Assembly: GCA_949316235.1 (NCBI GenBank)
Contig: OX438743.1
Coordinates: forward strand, 17,915,771 to 17,979,770
Direction of reading: 5' to 3'
Source: Oegoconia quadripuncta
Taxonomy: Eukaryota; Arthropoda; Insecta; Lepidoptera; Autostichidae
DNA: 64,000 bases
Position numbers and translations under genes: made by a program
Shown: positions 9,962 to 20,594 of the stretch, one piece after another
Position numbering within the stretch: the first letter of the stretch is position 1
Layout: each line of letters starts with the position of its first letter
Notes under the pieces: model-generated
What the model saw: only the letters and a program-made list of their open reading frames with translations
The model's database searches: none
Told to the model about the DNA's origin: nothing

Positions 9962-10200
9962 CTACAGGTAAAAAATTGCATCTAGCGCAACTCCTCGAGG
10001 CGGCATAGTGCCCAACAGGCAAGCGGCGTTCCCGCGCTGAATAGCGAGACTTATTCTCTGAACTAGGAAGCCGCCCGCTCTGCGGTCACCAGAAGCCTCG
10101 ATGAGACGCGCCGACAAGTCTTGGACCAGGCGTTTTGTCTCAGGGCCCCCGGGTCCCATCGTCTCGACCCCAACCGGTACGAACACGTAACCTTCCTGTA
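9962..10200 (-). pseudogene. retroelement-like C-terminal domain fragment
   Basis: An uninterrupted minus-strand frame of about 79 codons reads through 'VPVGVETMGPGGPETKRLVQ', 'RLIEASGDRRAGGFLVQ' and 'RISLAIQRGNAACLLGTMP' to a stop at 9962. I know this segment from the 3' end of reverse-transcriptase-like ORFs in metazoan repeat elements; the exact clade is uncertain. A related but decayed copy lies at 14885-15030. Just upstream on the same strand is an acceptor-like pyrimidine/AG stretch ('gtatcgatctacag'), so a spliced exon cannot be excluded. No catalytic residues are present. Confidence 0.45.
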
Positions 10201-11218
10201 GATCGATACATATATTAGTTATTATTTTTACAAACTATATAATGTTAAAATGTGAAGAAATTCCGTGCGTAGTCCGCGCGTTTATTTTAGTTTTTTTTTA
10301 TTAAGTTCACCGGTCGTCTGCCATTACTTTTTTCATACAATATTTCAGTTTGATCTCTTTGGTAGAATCGTGCCAAGGAAGTACAGTGTTAATCATGTTC
10401 CATGTTCCAAATTCAATACTCTAAAGTCTCCCTGTTCTAAAGTCTCTTGGAGGAAATACCTACTTTGGGCGCACTCTTTAAGGTATCAATCATCGTTTTT
10501 CGAATATATGAGACGAAAAAGTAATTATATATTAAGTGTTCAAAGTCAAAGAGTTACAATAAAATCCATAACTATATACTAGCGTCATTATTGACAAGCT
10601 CGTGACGTGACAGGCATGGATGTGACGTCACGTAATACATTGAACATGTCGGCTTTGTAACGGGGAACAGTAAACAGTATTATCTGTGTTGACATATTGA
10701 CAATATTCTGGTGATGGGCATTGCGATATCGCGCATGTTAAGATATATATTAAATCTGTAGTTAATTTATTGGGCATGCCGTAATTTACTGACGTAAGAG
10801 ACTGACTGGAGGATAGTTATAGGCAGTAGGAACCTGTATTGTTGGATTGGCTTATAGTAATGGTGACGTACTTTAAAGGCATAGGCCTTTAAATCCAGAC
10901 TCATGCCGGAACCCTCTAGGACACCCGAGAAGTGTGAATGTGATTGGTTTCTCGCAGTCTCGTTCTCGTGCTCGCCTGTTCTCCGCTCAGTGCCGACTTT
11001 TTTCTCGGGGGACAAAAGAGAAGAGGGTATTGCATTCACATTGACGTGACGTTTGCATGAATTTGTGTGAGCCACCATCATCTGCGCCTTCTTTTTTTCT
11101 TAATTTTATTTCTCATTTTAAAATTTACGAGATTATTATAGTATCTATGCTAATGCATACAATACCAAAGCTGCTGCACAGTCCAAGTCGTCAATTCCGG
11201 ATAATTCCGGATAATCCG
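10201..11218. other. no recognised feature
   Basis: No gene or repeat recognised. Small palindromes occur (for example around 10868-10890) but no element boundaries. Confidence 0.35.
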
Positions 11219-11486
11219 GCCGAAGGTGGAAGCGTACTGACCCGAAAACCCAAATATTTGGGAACTGGCTATCTTATCTCTGACAACCGGAACATAACAA
11301 TGCTTTTAATATTGTTGTTTGGCGGCAGATTTAGATAAAATGGTAGTAGCTAGCCAGGCGGACATTTTAAAATGCCCCACCACCAACCAAACCGAATACT
11401 TAAACATGTACTCCGCTGGGTATCGCACCCGCGACCTCCGAATCGTAAACCCAATGTTGTTTACATTGAGCCACGGAGGCGGTTAA
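11219..11486 (-). mobile_element. S3 SINE, tail missing
   Basis: Runs from 'gaaggtggaagcgtactgac' to the complement of the tRNA-like head ('ggtatcgcacccgcgacctc', 'gagccacggaggcggtt'). The A-rich 3' tail is absent on the left side. Confidence 0.8.
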
Positions 11487-11899
11487 ATTTGTCTATTTGT
11501 ACAGTGCTTTGGTAAAGTAAACAGAAAATTTCCAATATTACCTGTATACATGTCCTCGGTTCATAGCAAGCAATCGATGGCCTAATTTTATTGTACCGTC
11601 GCGTAAGTAAATTAAGATGCTTCCATGCAACTCTGTAAAATATTATGTAAACTGGGGAACCAAGATACTTTAACAGAGAATGATATATAGCAGGAAGTCG
11701 CTGGATGCACTGCTGCTCTGGAAATTGGGGAGGTCTGTGTTCCCCTGTGTGTGATATGTTGTAATGATTTACCATATGGATACTGAAGTGTCGAACGCGA
11801 TCGGACACGGCGCAGTAATTTTTTTTATTTTGACGCCGACAAAAGCGATGTTGTTCTATGAATGAACTATATTACGTATATATTTTCTTTGGGTCACTC
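11487..11899. other. no recognised feature
   Basis: A 115-codon minus-strand frame (11461-11808) begins inside unique sequence and ends in the S3 head. It has no family signature and I do not treat it as a gene. Confidence 0.35.
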
Positions 11900-12187
11900 G
11901 GAATATCTTATTTTATTTTATTCAGAACAACTAACAGCTACACAATACAATTATGATTTATAATCTTATATGTAGACAATGGAGGTCATTGTGTAACCAA
12001 CTCCGTTATCCACGACAATTTTATATATAACTGCAAAGACAGAAAAGCAATCCGAACCAGTTAATTTAAATCTTAAGTATCACCAATATCCGACAGGACT
12101 TCCAAACACTGTTTCTTATATTGGTTTTTAGACAAAAAGAATATATCCACATCCGTTAGATATTTATTATAGATGTTAGTCAGTCGA
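11900..12187 (-). pseudogene. LINE 3' end with last codons
   Basis: The minus strand reads 'LTNIYNKYLTDVDIFFLSKN', then 'QYKKQCLEVLSDIGDT' and a stop, followed by an AT-rich 3' UTR that ends in an AAAATAAAATAA-type tail (11909-11923). This matches the C-terminal ending common to Jockey/CR1-group LINE ORF2 proteins. Severe 5' truncation. Confidence 0.55.
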
Positions 12188-12238
12188 CACAGGGGGGTAC
12201 AGGGGGGCATATCTGTGACTCATATGGGATAAGGTCAT

Positions 12239-12573
12239 TTTTTTTTTTTATGCACAACGAGTTGGTACTTGACCTCAATCAGACCTGGTGTTAAGTGAAG
12301 ATGAGATCGAAGGTGGAAGCGTACTGACCCGGAAACCCCAACACATTTGGGGGACTGGCTATCTTATCTCTGACAACCGGAACACAACAATGCTACTAAC
12401 ATTGCTGCTTGGCGGCAGATTTAGATAAGATGGTGGTAGCTAGCCAGGCGGAAATTTAAAATGTCCTACCACCAACCAAACCGAGTACTTAAACATGTAC
12501 CCCGCTGGGGATCGAACCCGCGACCTCCGAATCGTAAACCCAATGTTGTTTACATTGAGCCACGGAGGCGGTA
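12239..12573 (-). mobile_element. S3 SINE, full length
   Basis: Complete copy: T run (A-tail complement), 'gagttggtacttgacctcaa', body, and a tRNA-like head complement with box B 'ggggatcgaacccgcgacc'. One of the best examples with 18505, 47995, 49537, 54078 and 63643. Confidence 0.88.
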
Positions 12574-13478
12574 AATATACGTATGTGGAAATAAACGATG
12601 AGACATTCCTTCTTGGTCATCAGAGTGACAACGAACCTGTGACCCATTTGAGGTTAAAAGTCCTCGACCTCGGGTAAAGGTATCGATCCTGTGTGGTTAC
12701 AGATGACAGGCAGTAGCTACAGATAGGAATTACTCTCTAACAGGTGACGTGTTCGCTCGTTTCGCAAACCATGATAAAATGATCGAGGCTGTGGTATGAA
12801 AATATCGTCGCTCGTGACAATTTTGTATAACTATGCTTGTTTGGATATTCATTAAACCACCCCATACCCCATTTACAACCCCGACTGGCTCAAAACCAAC
12901 ACAGTTTCCAAACACCATTAATTCCATATAATCTACTCAACGTTTTTCTCATAATTAATTCGCCGATTCCCTGTATCCCTTGATAATCTCTATGTCCTGG
13001 GATCGTTGCGCATTTGGAACGAGTTTTAAGCGCTAGCGGAAAAGATGATATACAATTTTGATGAGCTGTTAGTCAGTGAGTAAGTCCGTCAGTCATAGAG
13101 TGCCATAACCAATTGACCAAAGGAAACCCGTCAAATTGTCAGGGAGCGATGATCATCAAATCATACAACAGAACGTAATCGGTGACGTTATCAAAGAAAT
13201 TACATAGATCCTCTGGGTCTATTAGAGTTGGTCTTATAAGCCGAAATTATAGACATATTACGTGTAAAAAGTTCGGCAGGTAAGTAGGTATATCAAATAA
13301 TTATTCGATCAGGTTCATGTAAATAGTACATGGCGTAGGTACGACCAGCGAACAGTATTATTTTGTAACCCATACCAGTGTTGCTTTGCTGTGTTAATGT
13401 CTCGTTTTTGTCACGGTAGCAAAGCCCCCTGATACTTTTTCTTTCATACATCATAAAGAAATCAGCCCTAGAATTTCC
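12574..13478. other. no recognised feature
   Basis: Mostly unrecognised sequence; no convincing gene. Confidence 0.35.
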
Positions 13479-13745
13479 ACTGCTGAATATAGGCTTTCCA
13501 ATACATTTCCAGAGTCACCGGTTGGAAGCGCCTGCATCCAGCGATTTCCTGTGAACTTCATTAGGTCGTCCGTCTACCCGTGTAGGCACGTTCTACGCTG
13601 CGTTTACCGGTGGGTCTCCATTGAAGAACTTAAATGCCCCACAGGTCATCAGTTCTTGAGCTATGTGACCTGCCCACTGCCACTTGCTAATCCGCCGGGC
13701 TACATTGACGACACTCGTTGACCTCGCCACAGCTCATTGTATCGT
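13479..13745 (-). pseudogene. RTE-like LINE C-terminal remnant
   Basis: The minus strand encodes 'VARRISKWQWAGHIAQ', then after frameshifts 'TGKRSVERAYTGRRTT' and the 3' end motif complementary to 'ctgctgaatataggc'. This is the usual C-terminal end of RTE-like LINE ORFs in moths. Several frameshifts and stops; no catalytic part. It abuts a plus-strand relative at 13770. Confidence 0.65.
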
Positions 13746-13769
13746 TCGTGTCGCGCCTATATCAAGTTG

Positions 13770-14160
13770 GGAAATGTTGGAAACTCCGTTCTCTACGTCT
13801 ACCTAGGACAACAGGTCCGATTAGATAACTCGAAATTTGTGGAGGAGATTCATCGTCGAATCTAACTTGAAGGAAAGTCGTTAATCAATGTGTGTTACCT
13901 ATCAGTGATGACTTACGGCACTGAAACGTTGATCTATTAATATGGGCCTTATACGAAAATTCAAGGTCACACAAATTCTCGATCACGAGAAGGCGATTCT
14001 CGGCGTTACTCTACTCGACCAAATCAGGAATGAAGAAAGAAAGTCATCGTTATAGGCACTGGGCAGAGCAAATAGCTCGACAAACATGGCCGGTGGCAAA
14101 TGGAAGTTTTTGAGTGCAGACAACGCACCAGAAAGTGCAGCGTAAGACGTCTACCCACAA
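13770..14160 (+). pseudogene. RTE-like LINE remnant, opposite strand
   Basis: The plus strand contains 'YVYLGQQVRLDNSKFVEEIH', then 'NQCVLP', 'MTYGTETL', a 'LLDQIRNEE' segment, a damaged 'HWAEQIARQTW' and 'RTRKCSVRRLPT'. That is the expected motif order after the reverse-transcriptase core. Interrupted by frameshifts and stops. It faces away from the minus-strand remnant at 13479-13745, so two insertions or one rearranged copy are present. Confidence 0.6.
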
Positions 14161-14884
14161 TGAACGAATACCAAGGGGAAGCTCAAGATCCGGCAACGAG
14201 CTAAATTAATATCTCAGAAGATTTTGATCACTGATGAAACGCTAGTCCTCTTAACTTAAACTATAGTATAAAAGGACGTGCATAATTAACCATGTGTAAC
14301 ACGATTAGGTAGAGCCCACTGGCTACCGGAGCGTTCAGGGGGCCCTTTTAGAGCGTTGTCCTTTACATTAAACTCGCTTCACCGTGAAAAAAGAGTCTCA
14401 TAAAATAACTATGGGCCTTATGTTAATTAGTGCATGCATCTCGGTGGATATGTCGTCGGCAATTTGTATAACTCGTCCGTTTACAAAACATCACTGTCCG
14501 TTTACAAACGCTGTTTTTATCGCTGCAGGTAGATTTGAAATAGCTTCGTAATTTTCAGGGTTATATCTAAATGTAAAAAGGAATCCTGCTGGCCGTCTCT
14601 GTGTCTGCAAGTGTCAAGAACCCTTTACTCAGCTAAAGGTTGGATATATCAAATTCATGTCGAGTTCTAAGGTTTGTATCCCTATACTGCTGTTAAAATT
14701 CAAGTTTTTAGTATAACTCAATTATAAAACCTTCTATTTCTAAACGTGATAGTTTATGAAAAAATATAAATTAAGCATGTACATGAAACGACTTTATAAA
14801 ACTCATTGAAAATACCTATTATCTTATAGAAAAAATACGCCGTAGTACCTAGTACGCTAGCGCTATTGCACCGCTGCATTCAGC
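14161..14884. other. no recognised feature
   Basis: No gene or repeat recognised. Confidence 0.35.
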
Positions 14885-15030
14885 GGTTTTATTCATAAGC
14901 TCAGCTGCTGAGCAAAGTAGGCACCAGCTCTCACATCTCCAGAGGCGTGGACCAGTCTAACAGATAAATCCTTTACAAATTGTTTCATATCAGAAGATCT
15001 AGGGCCCAATGTTACCATTGCAAGCTCCGC
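14885..15030 (-). pseudogene. decayed copy of the 9962-10200 domain
   Basis: The minus strand reads 'VTLGPRSSDMKQFVKDLSVR', 'LVHASGDVRAGAYFAQQLSL' and a stop, aligning with 'VETMGPGGPETKRLVQDLSA' onward at 9962-10200. The RGNA/LLGT end is missing. Its neighbour upstream on the same strand (about 15060-15110) encodes 'KELREELEPRLNKLKV', possibly another retroelement piece. Confidence 0.45.
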
Positions 15031-15182
15031 TAACACGTGGTTTTATTTACGCGCTTGTTACTTTGAGCTTGTTCAGCCGCGGTTCCAGCTCTTCACGCAG
15101 TTCCTTGCATATGGGACGGCGCCAAAGTGTCCGCACAAATTGCGTCCCATACCAGGTACGCGCCAAGTACCAGGGTACTAAG

Positions 15183-15265
15183 GTGGTTCCATACATTACT
15201 GAGATTACACATCCGGACAAAGAATGGACACATAGTACACAAAGAAACCGTCAACCACAAAACAA
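15183..15265 (-). repeat. H repeat fragment
   Basis: 'cattactgagattacacatc' and 'cggacaaagaatggacacat' correspond to the complement of the H repeat at 57690-57830, which carries the GT tract here lost. Confidence 0.45.
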
Positions 15266-15374
15266 CATACGATCTATAACTGTTGAAGTATTTCAAAACC
15301 GAAAAACCCGACCTCATATTTTGTATTTTGCGGACGCCATGTTAGTTTTTTGTTACCATAAAATGTATCCTTTG

Positions 15375-15525
15375 ACTTTCTAAGGGTCAAAACGAATCGA
15401 ATGATACTTTGCTTTACAAAATCGTTCGAGCCGTTTAGGTTACAGGAGGTAACATTGAAATCTGCATACATACATTCACTCGAAAAATATAATCCTCCTT
15501 TTTGGGGCTGTCGGGTAATAATCGC
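15375..15525. repeat. probable dispersed repeat
   Basis: Motifs such as 'tcgttcgagccgtttaggtt', 'catacatacattcactcgaa' and 'aatcctcctttttggggctg' recall a common lepidopteran repeat, possibly a LINE or Helitron-like end. Only one copy here, so this rests on recognition alone. Confidence 0.35.
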
Positions 15526-15638
15526 CATTGATTAATATTGTGTCGTGAGATGATTAAATAGATAGATAAAACGTTTATATTACAGCAACACATACAAAAA
15601 TATTCGACTGTACATAATCATTCTACTTGGCGTTATGG

Positions 15639-15762
15639 TTTTCTATTCTGTTCCATTATATTCCATTCCATTCGAGTCCATTTCAACACATTTGAGTCCA
15701 TTCGACTCCAATCGATTCCAGTCCAGTCCAGTTCAGTCCAGTCCAGTCGACTCCATTCCATC
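15639..15762. repeat. degenerate 5-bp repeat (TTCCA/GTCCA)
   Basis: A run of attcca, gtcca and gagtcca units with period five (sometimes ten). Simple-sequence array; the same GTCCA core appears in the minisatellite at 2893-3105. Confidence 0.75.
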
Positions 15763-16313
15763 ATTTATCGCACGCGACGTAGGTGTGACAGTCGGATAGT
15801 TGTATATTTCATCCAAGCGACTGAGCACGACAAATATTATCTTGCGCAACATTAACGTTTATCCCGCCGCATGACATGCTACGGGGGCTGATATCCAAGA
15901 AAGTTCACTCATGGCTCACGCTCTTGGAACTCGTATCAGTGAGAGTTCGGTTAACTTGTTTATTACAATTTTTGCCGTTCCTCGAAACAAGCGAAACAAA
16001 AGAACAATTTGTTCACTCACGCCCCTTAATGTAAGTTTACAGCAGCCATAAAAGACATTTTACAAAATTAATTGGCGCCGTTAAGTTCAAACTCGCCATG
16101 AGCGGAGTTGCCAGGCCGGAAAGGCGACAATCCCTCCAAATCTGTTCTGAAAACAGCAAATCCTTTAAAGATGTTTTCAGATATAACTAGATACCAATTT
16201 TGTGGAGTTGCTTGCTGCACAACAAAACTCGACTCATGATTCGACAAAACAAAGGACGAAAATAGCATGACCCATGAACCGCCGAGCCGCTCATGTCTAT
16301 ACTTGCATATATA
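15763..16313. other. no recognised gene; possible repeat at 16068-16268
   Basis: A 66-codon minus-strand frame (16068-16268) contains 'FRPGNSAHGEFELNG', vaguely familiar from repeat-derived lepidopteran frames. I cannot assign it. Confidence 0.25.
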
Positions 16314-16460
16314 CAGGGTGAATTTGAATTTGTGTAATTCCTTTTAACCTTTACTATGGAAGTTAGACGATTTTCTGCTGATTTCAGCTATGGTTCCTAG
16401 TGGAGAGCTGTTCGTAATCAGGATCAGGACTGGAGTCACCAGTAATTAAATTTCACCCTG
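16314..16460 (+). mobile_element. M2 MITE-like element, short copy
   Basis: 147 bp bounded by CAGGGTGAATTTGAATTTGT and a complementary 'aattaaatttcaccctg' end, with TATA on both flanks (TA duplication plus matching bases). A longer relative is at 18296-19033 and a half element at 19425-19507. Non-coding; Tc1/mariner-like ends. Confidence 0.75.
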
Positions 16461-16703
16461 TATACATGATGTCACGGCCTTCATCTCAAATGAGGTAGTC
16501 AGAGATAATACAAACATGAGCGTTTGGTTGTTCCAAACATTAAATGCATGAAACAAAATCCAAGGGGTCAAAGTACCTATACAGAAATGTGCCCATCGCT
16601 GTTACAACTCTGTTATGCTGTTGCAAATCTATGGATGTTTTTTGGTGGAAAGTTTCATAGTCACCTTTTACAACCCATGAGAAGAGGCGGGTTGGTTATA
16701 TTC

Positions 16704-16853
16704 TAGGCCCGTATTAATAAATCGTTCTTGAGATTAAATTCGCGTCTCGGTCTCAAGACCATTTTTTCTGATGCTGTTTTAACATGCAACAGATTCTCAA
16801 GCGTCAACTTGAGGCCATGTCAATCTTGAGAACGGTTTATTAATATGGGCCTA
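16704..16853 (+). mobile_element. M4 MITE-like element, copy 1
   Basis: About 30-bp terminal inverted repeats: 'taggcccgtattaataaatc' on the left, and the complement 'gtttattaatatgggccta' on the right, extending inward to 'ttcttgag/cttgagaa'. A second copy is at 46671-46819 with the same interior ('tctgatgctgttttaacatg'). Confidence 0.75.
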
Positions 16854-17030
16854 AGTATCGAAACCACATATTATCTAAATATTATTCTTATTATCCTTGT
16901 CCTCATAATATGTTGTTATAAATCTTAACCTATTGATAAAAACAAAATCCCCCAAAGTTAGGGATTAAATAAAATCCTGAAACACATGTGATAAATCCAA
17001 CAGAGATGGAATTCAGGGCTCAGAGGGCGG

Positions 17031-17206
17031 AGTGTGAGTTTTGTTTCGACTTAAATTTACTACCGCGTTCACGTTTACGTGACGATTTGTATGGAGAAAT
17101 GTGCAGCGCCTCTAGGGGATAGTTTGCAAAACGATTTTTTTCATAGGGACTTTTTTCATAAACGCGAACGCGATGGTAAAGTTAAAAACTAGACAAAACT
17201 CACACT
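17031..17206. mobile_element. M5 inverted-repeat element
   Basis: Ends 'agtgtgagttttgt' and 'acaaaactcacact' are perfect inverted repeats. The arms extend imperfectly for about 45 bp to 'ccgcgttcacgttta' and 'ataaacgcgaacgcg'. 176 bp, non-coding; single copy here. Confidence 0.65.
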
Positions 17207-18295
17207 TCGCACACAGATTAAAATCGTAAAGTGAACAGTAAACTGCTTTTACACTTTAATCGGTTTAGTATAATCACATTTGTTCATAAACACTTGTATT
17301 TAAGATGTCACATTACGATCGACGCTTCTGATAGAATCTATTATAAATATCAAGTATTATCAATATATTTTTACTCGATTGCCCTACGAAATGGGTAAAG
17401 TTTTTCGGCTGTTTCTATTACCTCATATAACCTAACTAAACGGTTTGACCATTTCGAAGTGCAAAGTATCATATACGAGTAGTTACATTTTATGATAAAA
17501 ATCCAACATCATCGCCGCAAAATGCCAACTACGCTAACGTGTGTTTTTTTTTTTGTTTTTAGATTGAAAGAACAGATGTTCAGATTCAATCTGGTCATTA
17601 AGCCAAATAGCTGGCCCTGCCCTGTAAATTGTCCCCTGGAAATCCATCAATCCGCCGCCCGCGAAGAGGATAATGATCCATATCCCTCTCCCAGTGAGAG
17701 GACGCTGTACCCCAACAGTGGGAAGTATAGACATTTTATTTATTTACTTATTTACATAGAATCAACAGTATTATTGCAGAAATTATATTATAGTATACTA
17801 ATACCAAACTTATGCCAATTATAGATAGATATATAGATATAGATAAAAATATATGTAGGATGTGAGAACGTATAATTGGACGATAGAGTGATGTGAGAAC
17901 GAGTGAATGTGAGAGTGACCGGGAGAAGGAAAAAAAGATGGAGGGACTTCCTTCTTGAGCATGGTGCGTGATGGTGTGCAAGTGCTGGGCCTTTTAAATT
18001 AAAGAAAAATATATTTGTACGAGTATTTACGTTTTACGCAATAAAACTACGTGTTGTGAATATCTGTTTCTTTCTCACTCCAATCCCCACATATAATATA
18101 GACATATAAGGCTGTTGATGATGAAGTAAATTTTTATGATTTAGCTGACCTAACTCACATTTTAATAATCGACAGCAGTACAGCATAATGTTAGACTAAT
18201 AATGACACCTACTGGTTGTCCAAACCACTTTTTACACGGGAAAAGGCTGTATAAAACTCCTTTCACTGTAACATACAGTTGAGTGCAGGGTGAAT
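17207..18295. other. mostly unassigned; probable LINE 3' end at 17570-17760
   Basis: Around 17690-17740 the plus strand reads 'gtaccccaacagtgggaagt', resembling the conserved end of RTE-like LINEs, followed by a TTTATTTA-rich tail. The rest is unrecognised. Confidence 0.35.
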
Positions 18296-19033
18296 TTGAA
18301 TTTGTCTGATTCCCATTAACACTTGATCACGAACAAATTTCCCCAAGGAACAAAAGTCGAATACGATCAAAAAATTTTCGAAAACGCATACAAAGAAAAT
18401 CATTCTGAAACCACCTTTAGTATTCGTCTATTCTGCTCGTGACGTCACTTCTGATTAGGTACAACTATCCCCTAGGAACCGTAGCCGAATTCAGCCGAAA
18501 ATTGTTTTTTTTGTTTTTTTTTTTTTTTTTTTTTTTTTTAATTGCACGACGGGTTCGTACTTGACCTCAATCACACCTGATGTTAAGTGAAGATGAGGTC
18601 GAAGGTGGAAGCGCGCTAACCCGGAAACCCCAACACATTTGGGGGACTGGCTATCTTATCTCTGACAACCGGAACACAACAATGCTATTAACATTGCTGC
18701 TTGGCGGCAGATTTAGATAAGATGGTGGTAGCTAGCCAGGCGGACATTTTAATATGCCCTACCACCAACCAAACCGAGTACTTAAACATGTACCCCGCTG
18801 GGGATCGAACCCGCGACCTCCGAATCGTAAACTCAGTGTTGTTTACATTGAGCCACGGAGGCGGTTGAAATTGTTGGACTTCCATACTAAAGGCGGTTGC
18901 AGAATAGTTTACTTTTTATGGGTAATCGAAAATTTTTCGATCGAATTCGACTTTGGTGCCTTGGGGAAAGTTGTTCGTGATCAGGAATAGAGTCTGCAGT
19001 TAACGGGAATTAGACGAATTCAAATTCACCCTG
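18296..19033 (+). mobile_element. M2 element, long copy, interrupted by S3
   Basis: The two ends form long imperfect inverted repeats of roughly 140 bp: 'cagggtgaatttgaatttgt' through 'tttccccaaggaac' and 'aaaaaattttcg' on the left, their complements on the right. The right flank is TATA. An S3 SINE (18505-18866) occupies the centre. Without it the element is about 380 bp. Confidence 0.75.
18505..18866 (-). mobile_element. S3 SINE, full length, nested in M2
   Basis: Complete S3 with a long T run (about 35 T with one G), full body and tRNA-like head complement ending 'gccacggaggcggtt'. Flanked by 'gaaaattgtt' (18497-18506) and 'gaaattgtt' (18867-18875), a plausible target duplication. Confidence 0.88.
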
Positions 19034-19315
19034 TATACTATACTGCACACTAAGTATTTATTAATATGTATTTTAGTATGCAGACTTTTGTATTATGTAT
19101 TTATTGTGTGTAATATCTATATATTTTTTGGTCTTATTAAACTATTCCGCTATATTATAAGCTAGTCCTATATTCAAACCATTATTGCTATAAATCTTAA
19201 TGTTTTGTCTTTTGTCAATTGTGTTCCTATAACAGATGTTTTGTTAATGTATTGTTCTATATTTTAAGTATCGTTCTTTGTCTGCAATAAAACACTTTAA
19301 ATTGGTTGTCCTGCC

Positions 19316-19420
19316 GACGGTTTCCTGGAAGAAATCTCTTACAGAGATAAGCTCGCATTTTTATATATCATAATTTTTGTCCTATGTTTGTTCAATTTAT
19401 GTAATTTATGCAATAAAGTG
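19316..19420 (+). mobile_element. LINE 3' end
   Basis: 'ttcctggaagaaatctctta' then 'cagagataagctcgca', AT-rich sequence and 'caataaagtg' form the conserved 3' end seen inverted at 5516-5834 and 38702-39170. Sequence from 19034 to 19300 is AT-rich and also ends 'caataaaacac', perhaps another LINE tail. Confidence 0.55.
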
Positions 19421-19424
19421 TTAA

Positions 19425-19507
19425 ATATGATTCCTTGGGGAAAGTAGTTCGTAATCAGGAATGGAGTCACCAGTGGACAGGAATTACACGAATTAAATTT
19501 TATCATG
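19425..19507 (+). mobile_element. M2 half-element
   Basis: 'ttccttggggaaagtagttc', 'aatcaggaatggagtcacca' and 'gaattaaattttatcatgta' match the right half of the copies at 16314 and 18296. The left half is missing and the terminal CACCCTG is mutated. Confidence 0.65.
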
Positions 19508-19640
19508 TATTTCAAGAGCCACCGGTTGGAAGTGGCCTGCATCTAGTGACTTCCCTCGACTTATACTAGACCATCCGTCCACCTCGTGGATGGATGCCCT
19601 GCGCTACGTTTGGCGGTGCGTGGTCCACTTTCTCCTCCAC
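19508..19640 (-). pseudogene. RTE-like LINE C-terminal remnant
   Basis: The minus strand encodes 'GPRTAKRSAGHPSTRWTDGL' then 'MQATSNRW', matching the C-terminal end also decayed at 13479-13745. Contains stops. Confidence 0.6.
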
Positions 19641-20210
19641 GATTATATTACATATAAATACTAAATTTTCCCAATGAGGATGGAACTCGTGACCTACGTT
19701 TTCAACAGCTACGAGGTCTCTTATAAATTGGTCCTTTTTGTAGTCTAATGCCACAAAATAAACAGAGCTTTTTATTGGGTGGCAAATAAAGTCGTAAGCA
19801 GCGACAAATTCGTCGATCTCAGGTTCGTTTGTTTATTTATTAAGGCCCTTTCGCAGTTTAATCAACGCGAAAAATACTTAATTAAATTCCTCTCTTGAGG
19901 CAAAGGTGAGGGTTTTTCTTCATTTAGTAACAAAAGTGAGCGACGGCGCCTTAAATCTTTAGTAATAACGCCGGTAACCGTGAGATTACTCCGAAGAATT
20001 TTCATTTTTTCTTTGCTCTCTCATTCTCCAAGACTTTTTCTTAGTTTCTTTATTAAAAAGTTTAACTGATTAACTCTTCCGTTGTTTTCTTTAATTAGGC
20101 AAGAGATTTTGGCAAAAAGTTCTTTTTCAATTACTTGTTTGTTTGATGAATGTGCAGATTAAAAGGACATGTTCTGTTTTGTAGAGAAACAATTTAACCA
20201 TCGTGGTCCA
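19641..20210. other. no recognised feature
   Basis: No gene or repeat recognised. Confidence 0.35.
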
Positions 20211-20389
20211 ACGTGGAGGTTCAAGACCTTCAAGAAACGAGCCTACACCTTCTTCAAAGGCCGGCAACGCATCTGCGACCCTTTTGGTGTTGCGGGTGTC
20301 CATGGGCGGGCGGTGATTGCTTTCCATCAGGTGACCCGCATGCTCGTTTGCCGCCCTCTCATATTATAAAAAAAAAAAAAAAAAAAGGT
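20211..20389 (+). pseudogene. LINE 3' end with last codons and poly(A)
   Basis: The plus strand reads 'FKTFKKRAYTFFKGRQRICD' and continues 'PFGVAGVHGR'. This is the ending of a Jockey/R1-group LINE ORF2 common in Lepidoptera. It is followed by a short 3' UTR ('ttccatcaggtgacccgcat') and an A run at 20369-20386. Heavily 5'-truncated retrocopy. Part of the same UTR recurs inverted at 52748-52795. Confidence 0.65.
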
Positions 20390-20440
20390 TACGGGTTTGA
20401 TTCCCAGCCTGCCGAGGAAAACCAATCTTTATTAGTGCAT
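20390..20440 (+). mobile_element. tRNA-like SINE fragment
   Basis: 'acgggtttgattcccagcc' is a box B-like motif just after the LINE A-tail. No box A precedes it, so it is the 3' half of a SINE head of uncertain family. Confidence 0.3.
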
Positions 20441-20448
20441 ATAAAATT

Positions 20449-20545
20449 AAGAAATGCGTTCACTGCGTAGTATGTGTGGAGTAACGTTGAATGATAGATT
20501 AAAGAATTGTGGGATTAGAGGAAGATGTGACGTAGAAGATGACGT
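20449..20545 (+). pseudogene. RTE-like LINE remnant
   Basis: The plus strand encodes 'MRSLRSMCGVTLNDRLKNCG' and 'IRGRCDVEDDVVR' before a stop. It aligns with 'LRSMSGVTLKDRIRNSVIRE' in the remnant at 52527-52715, which shows the fuller context. Confidence 0.6.
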
Positions 20546-20594
20546 AGTAAGATAGAAAGAGGTATTCGTAATCGTATTCGTTAGCGGGCCGGTT

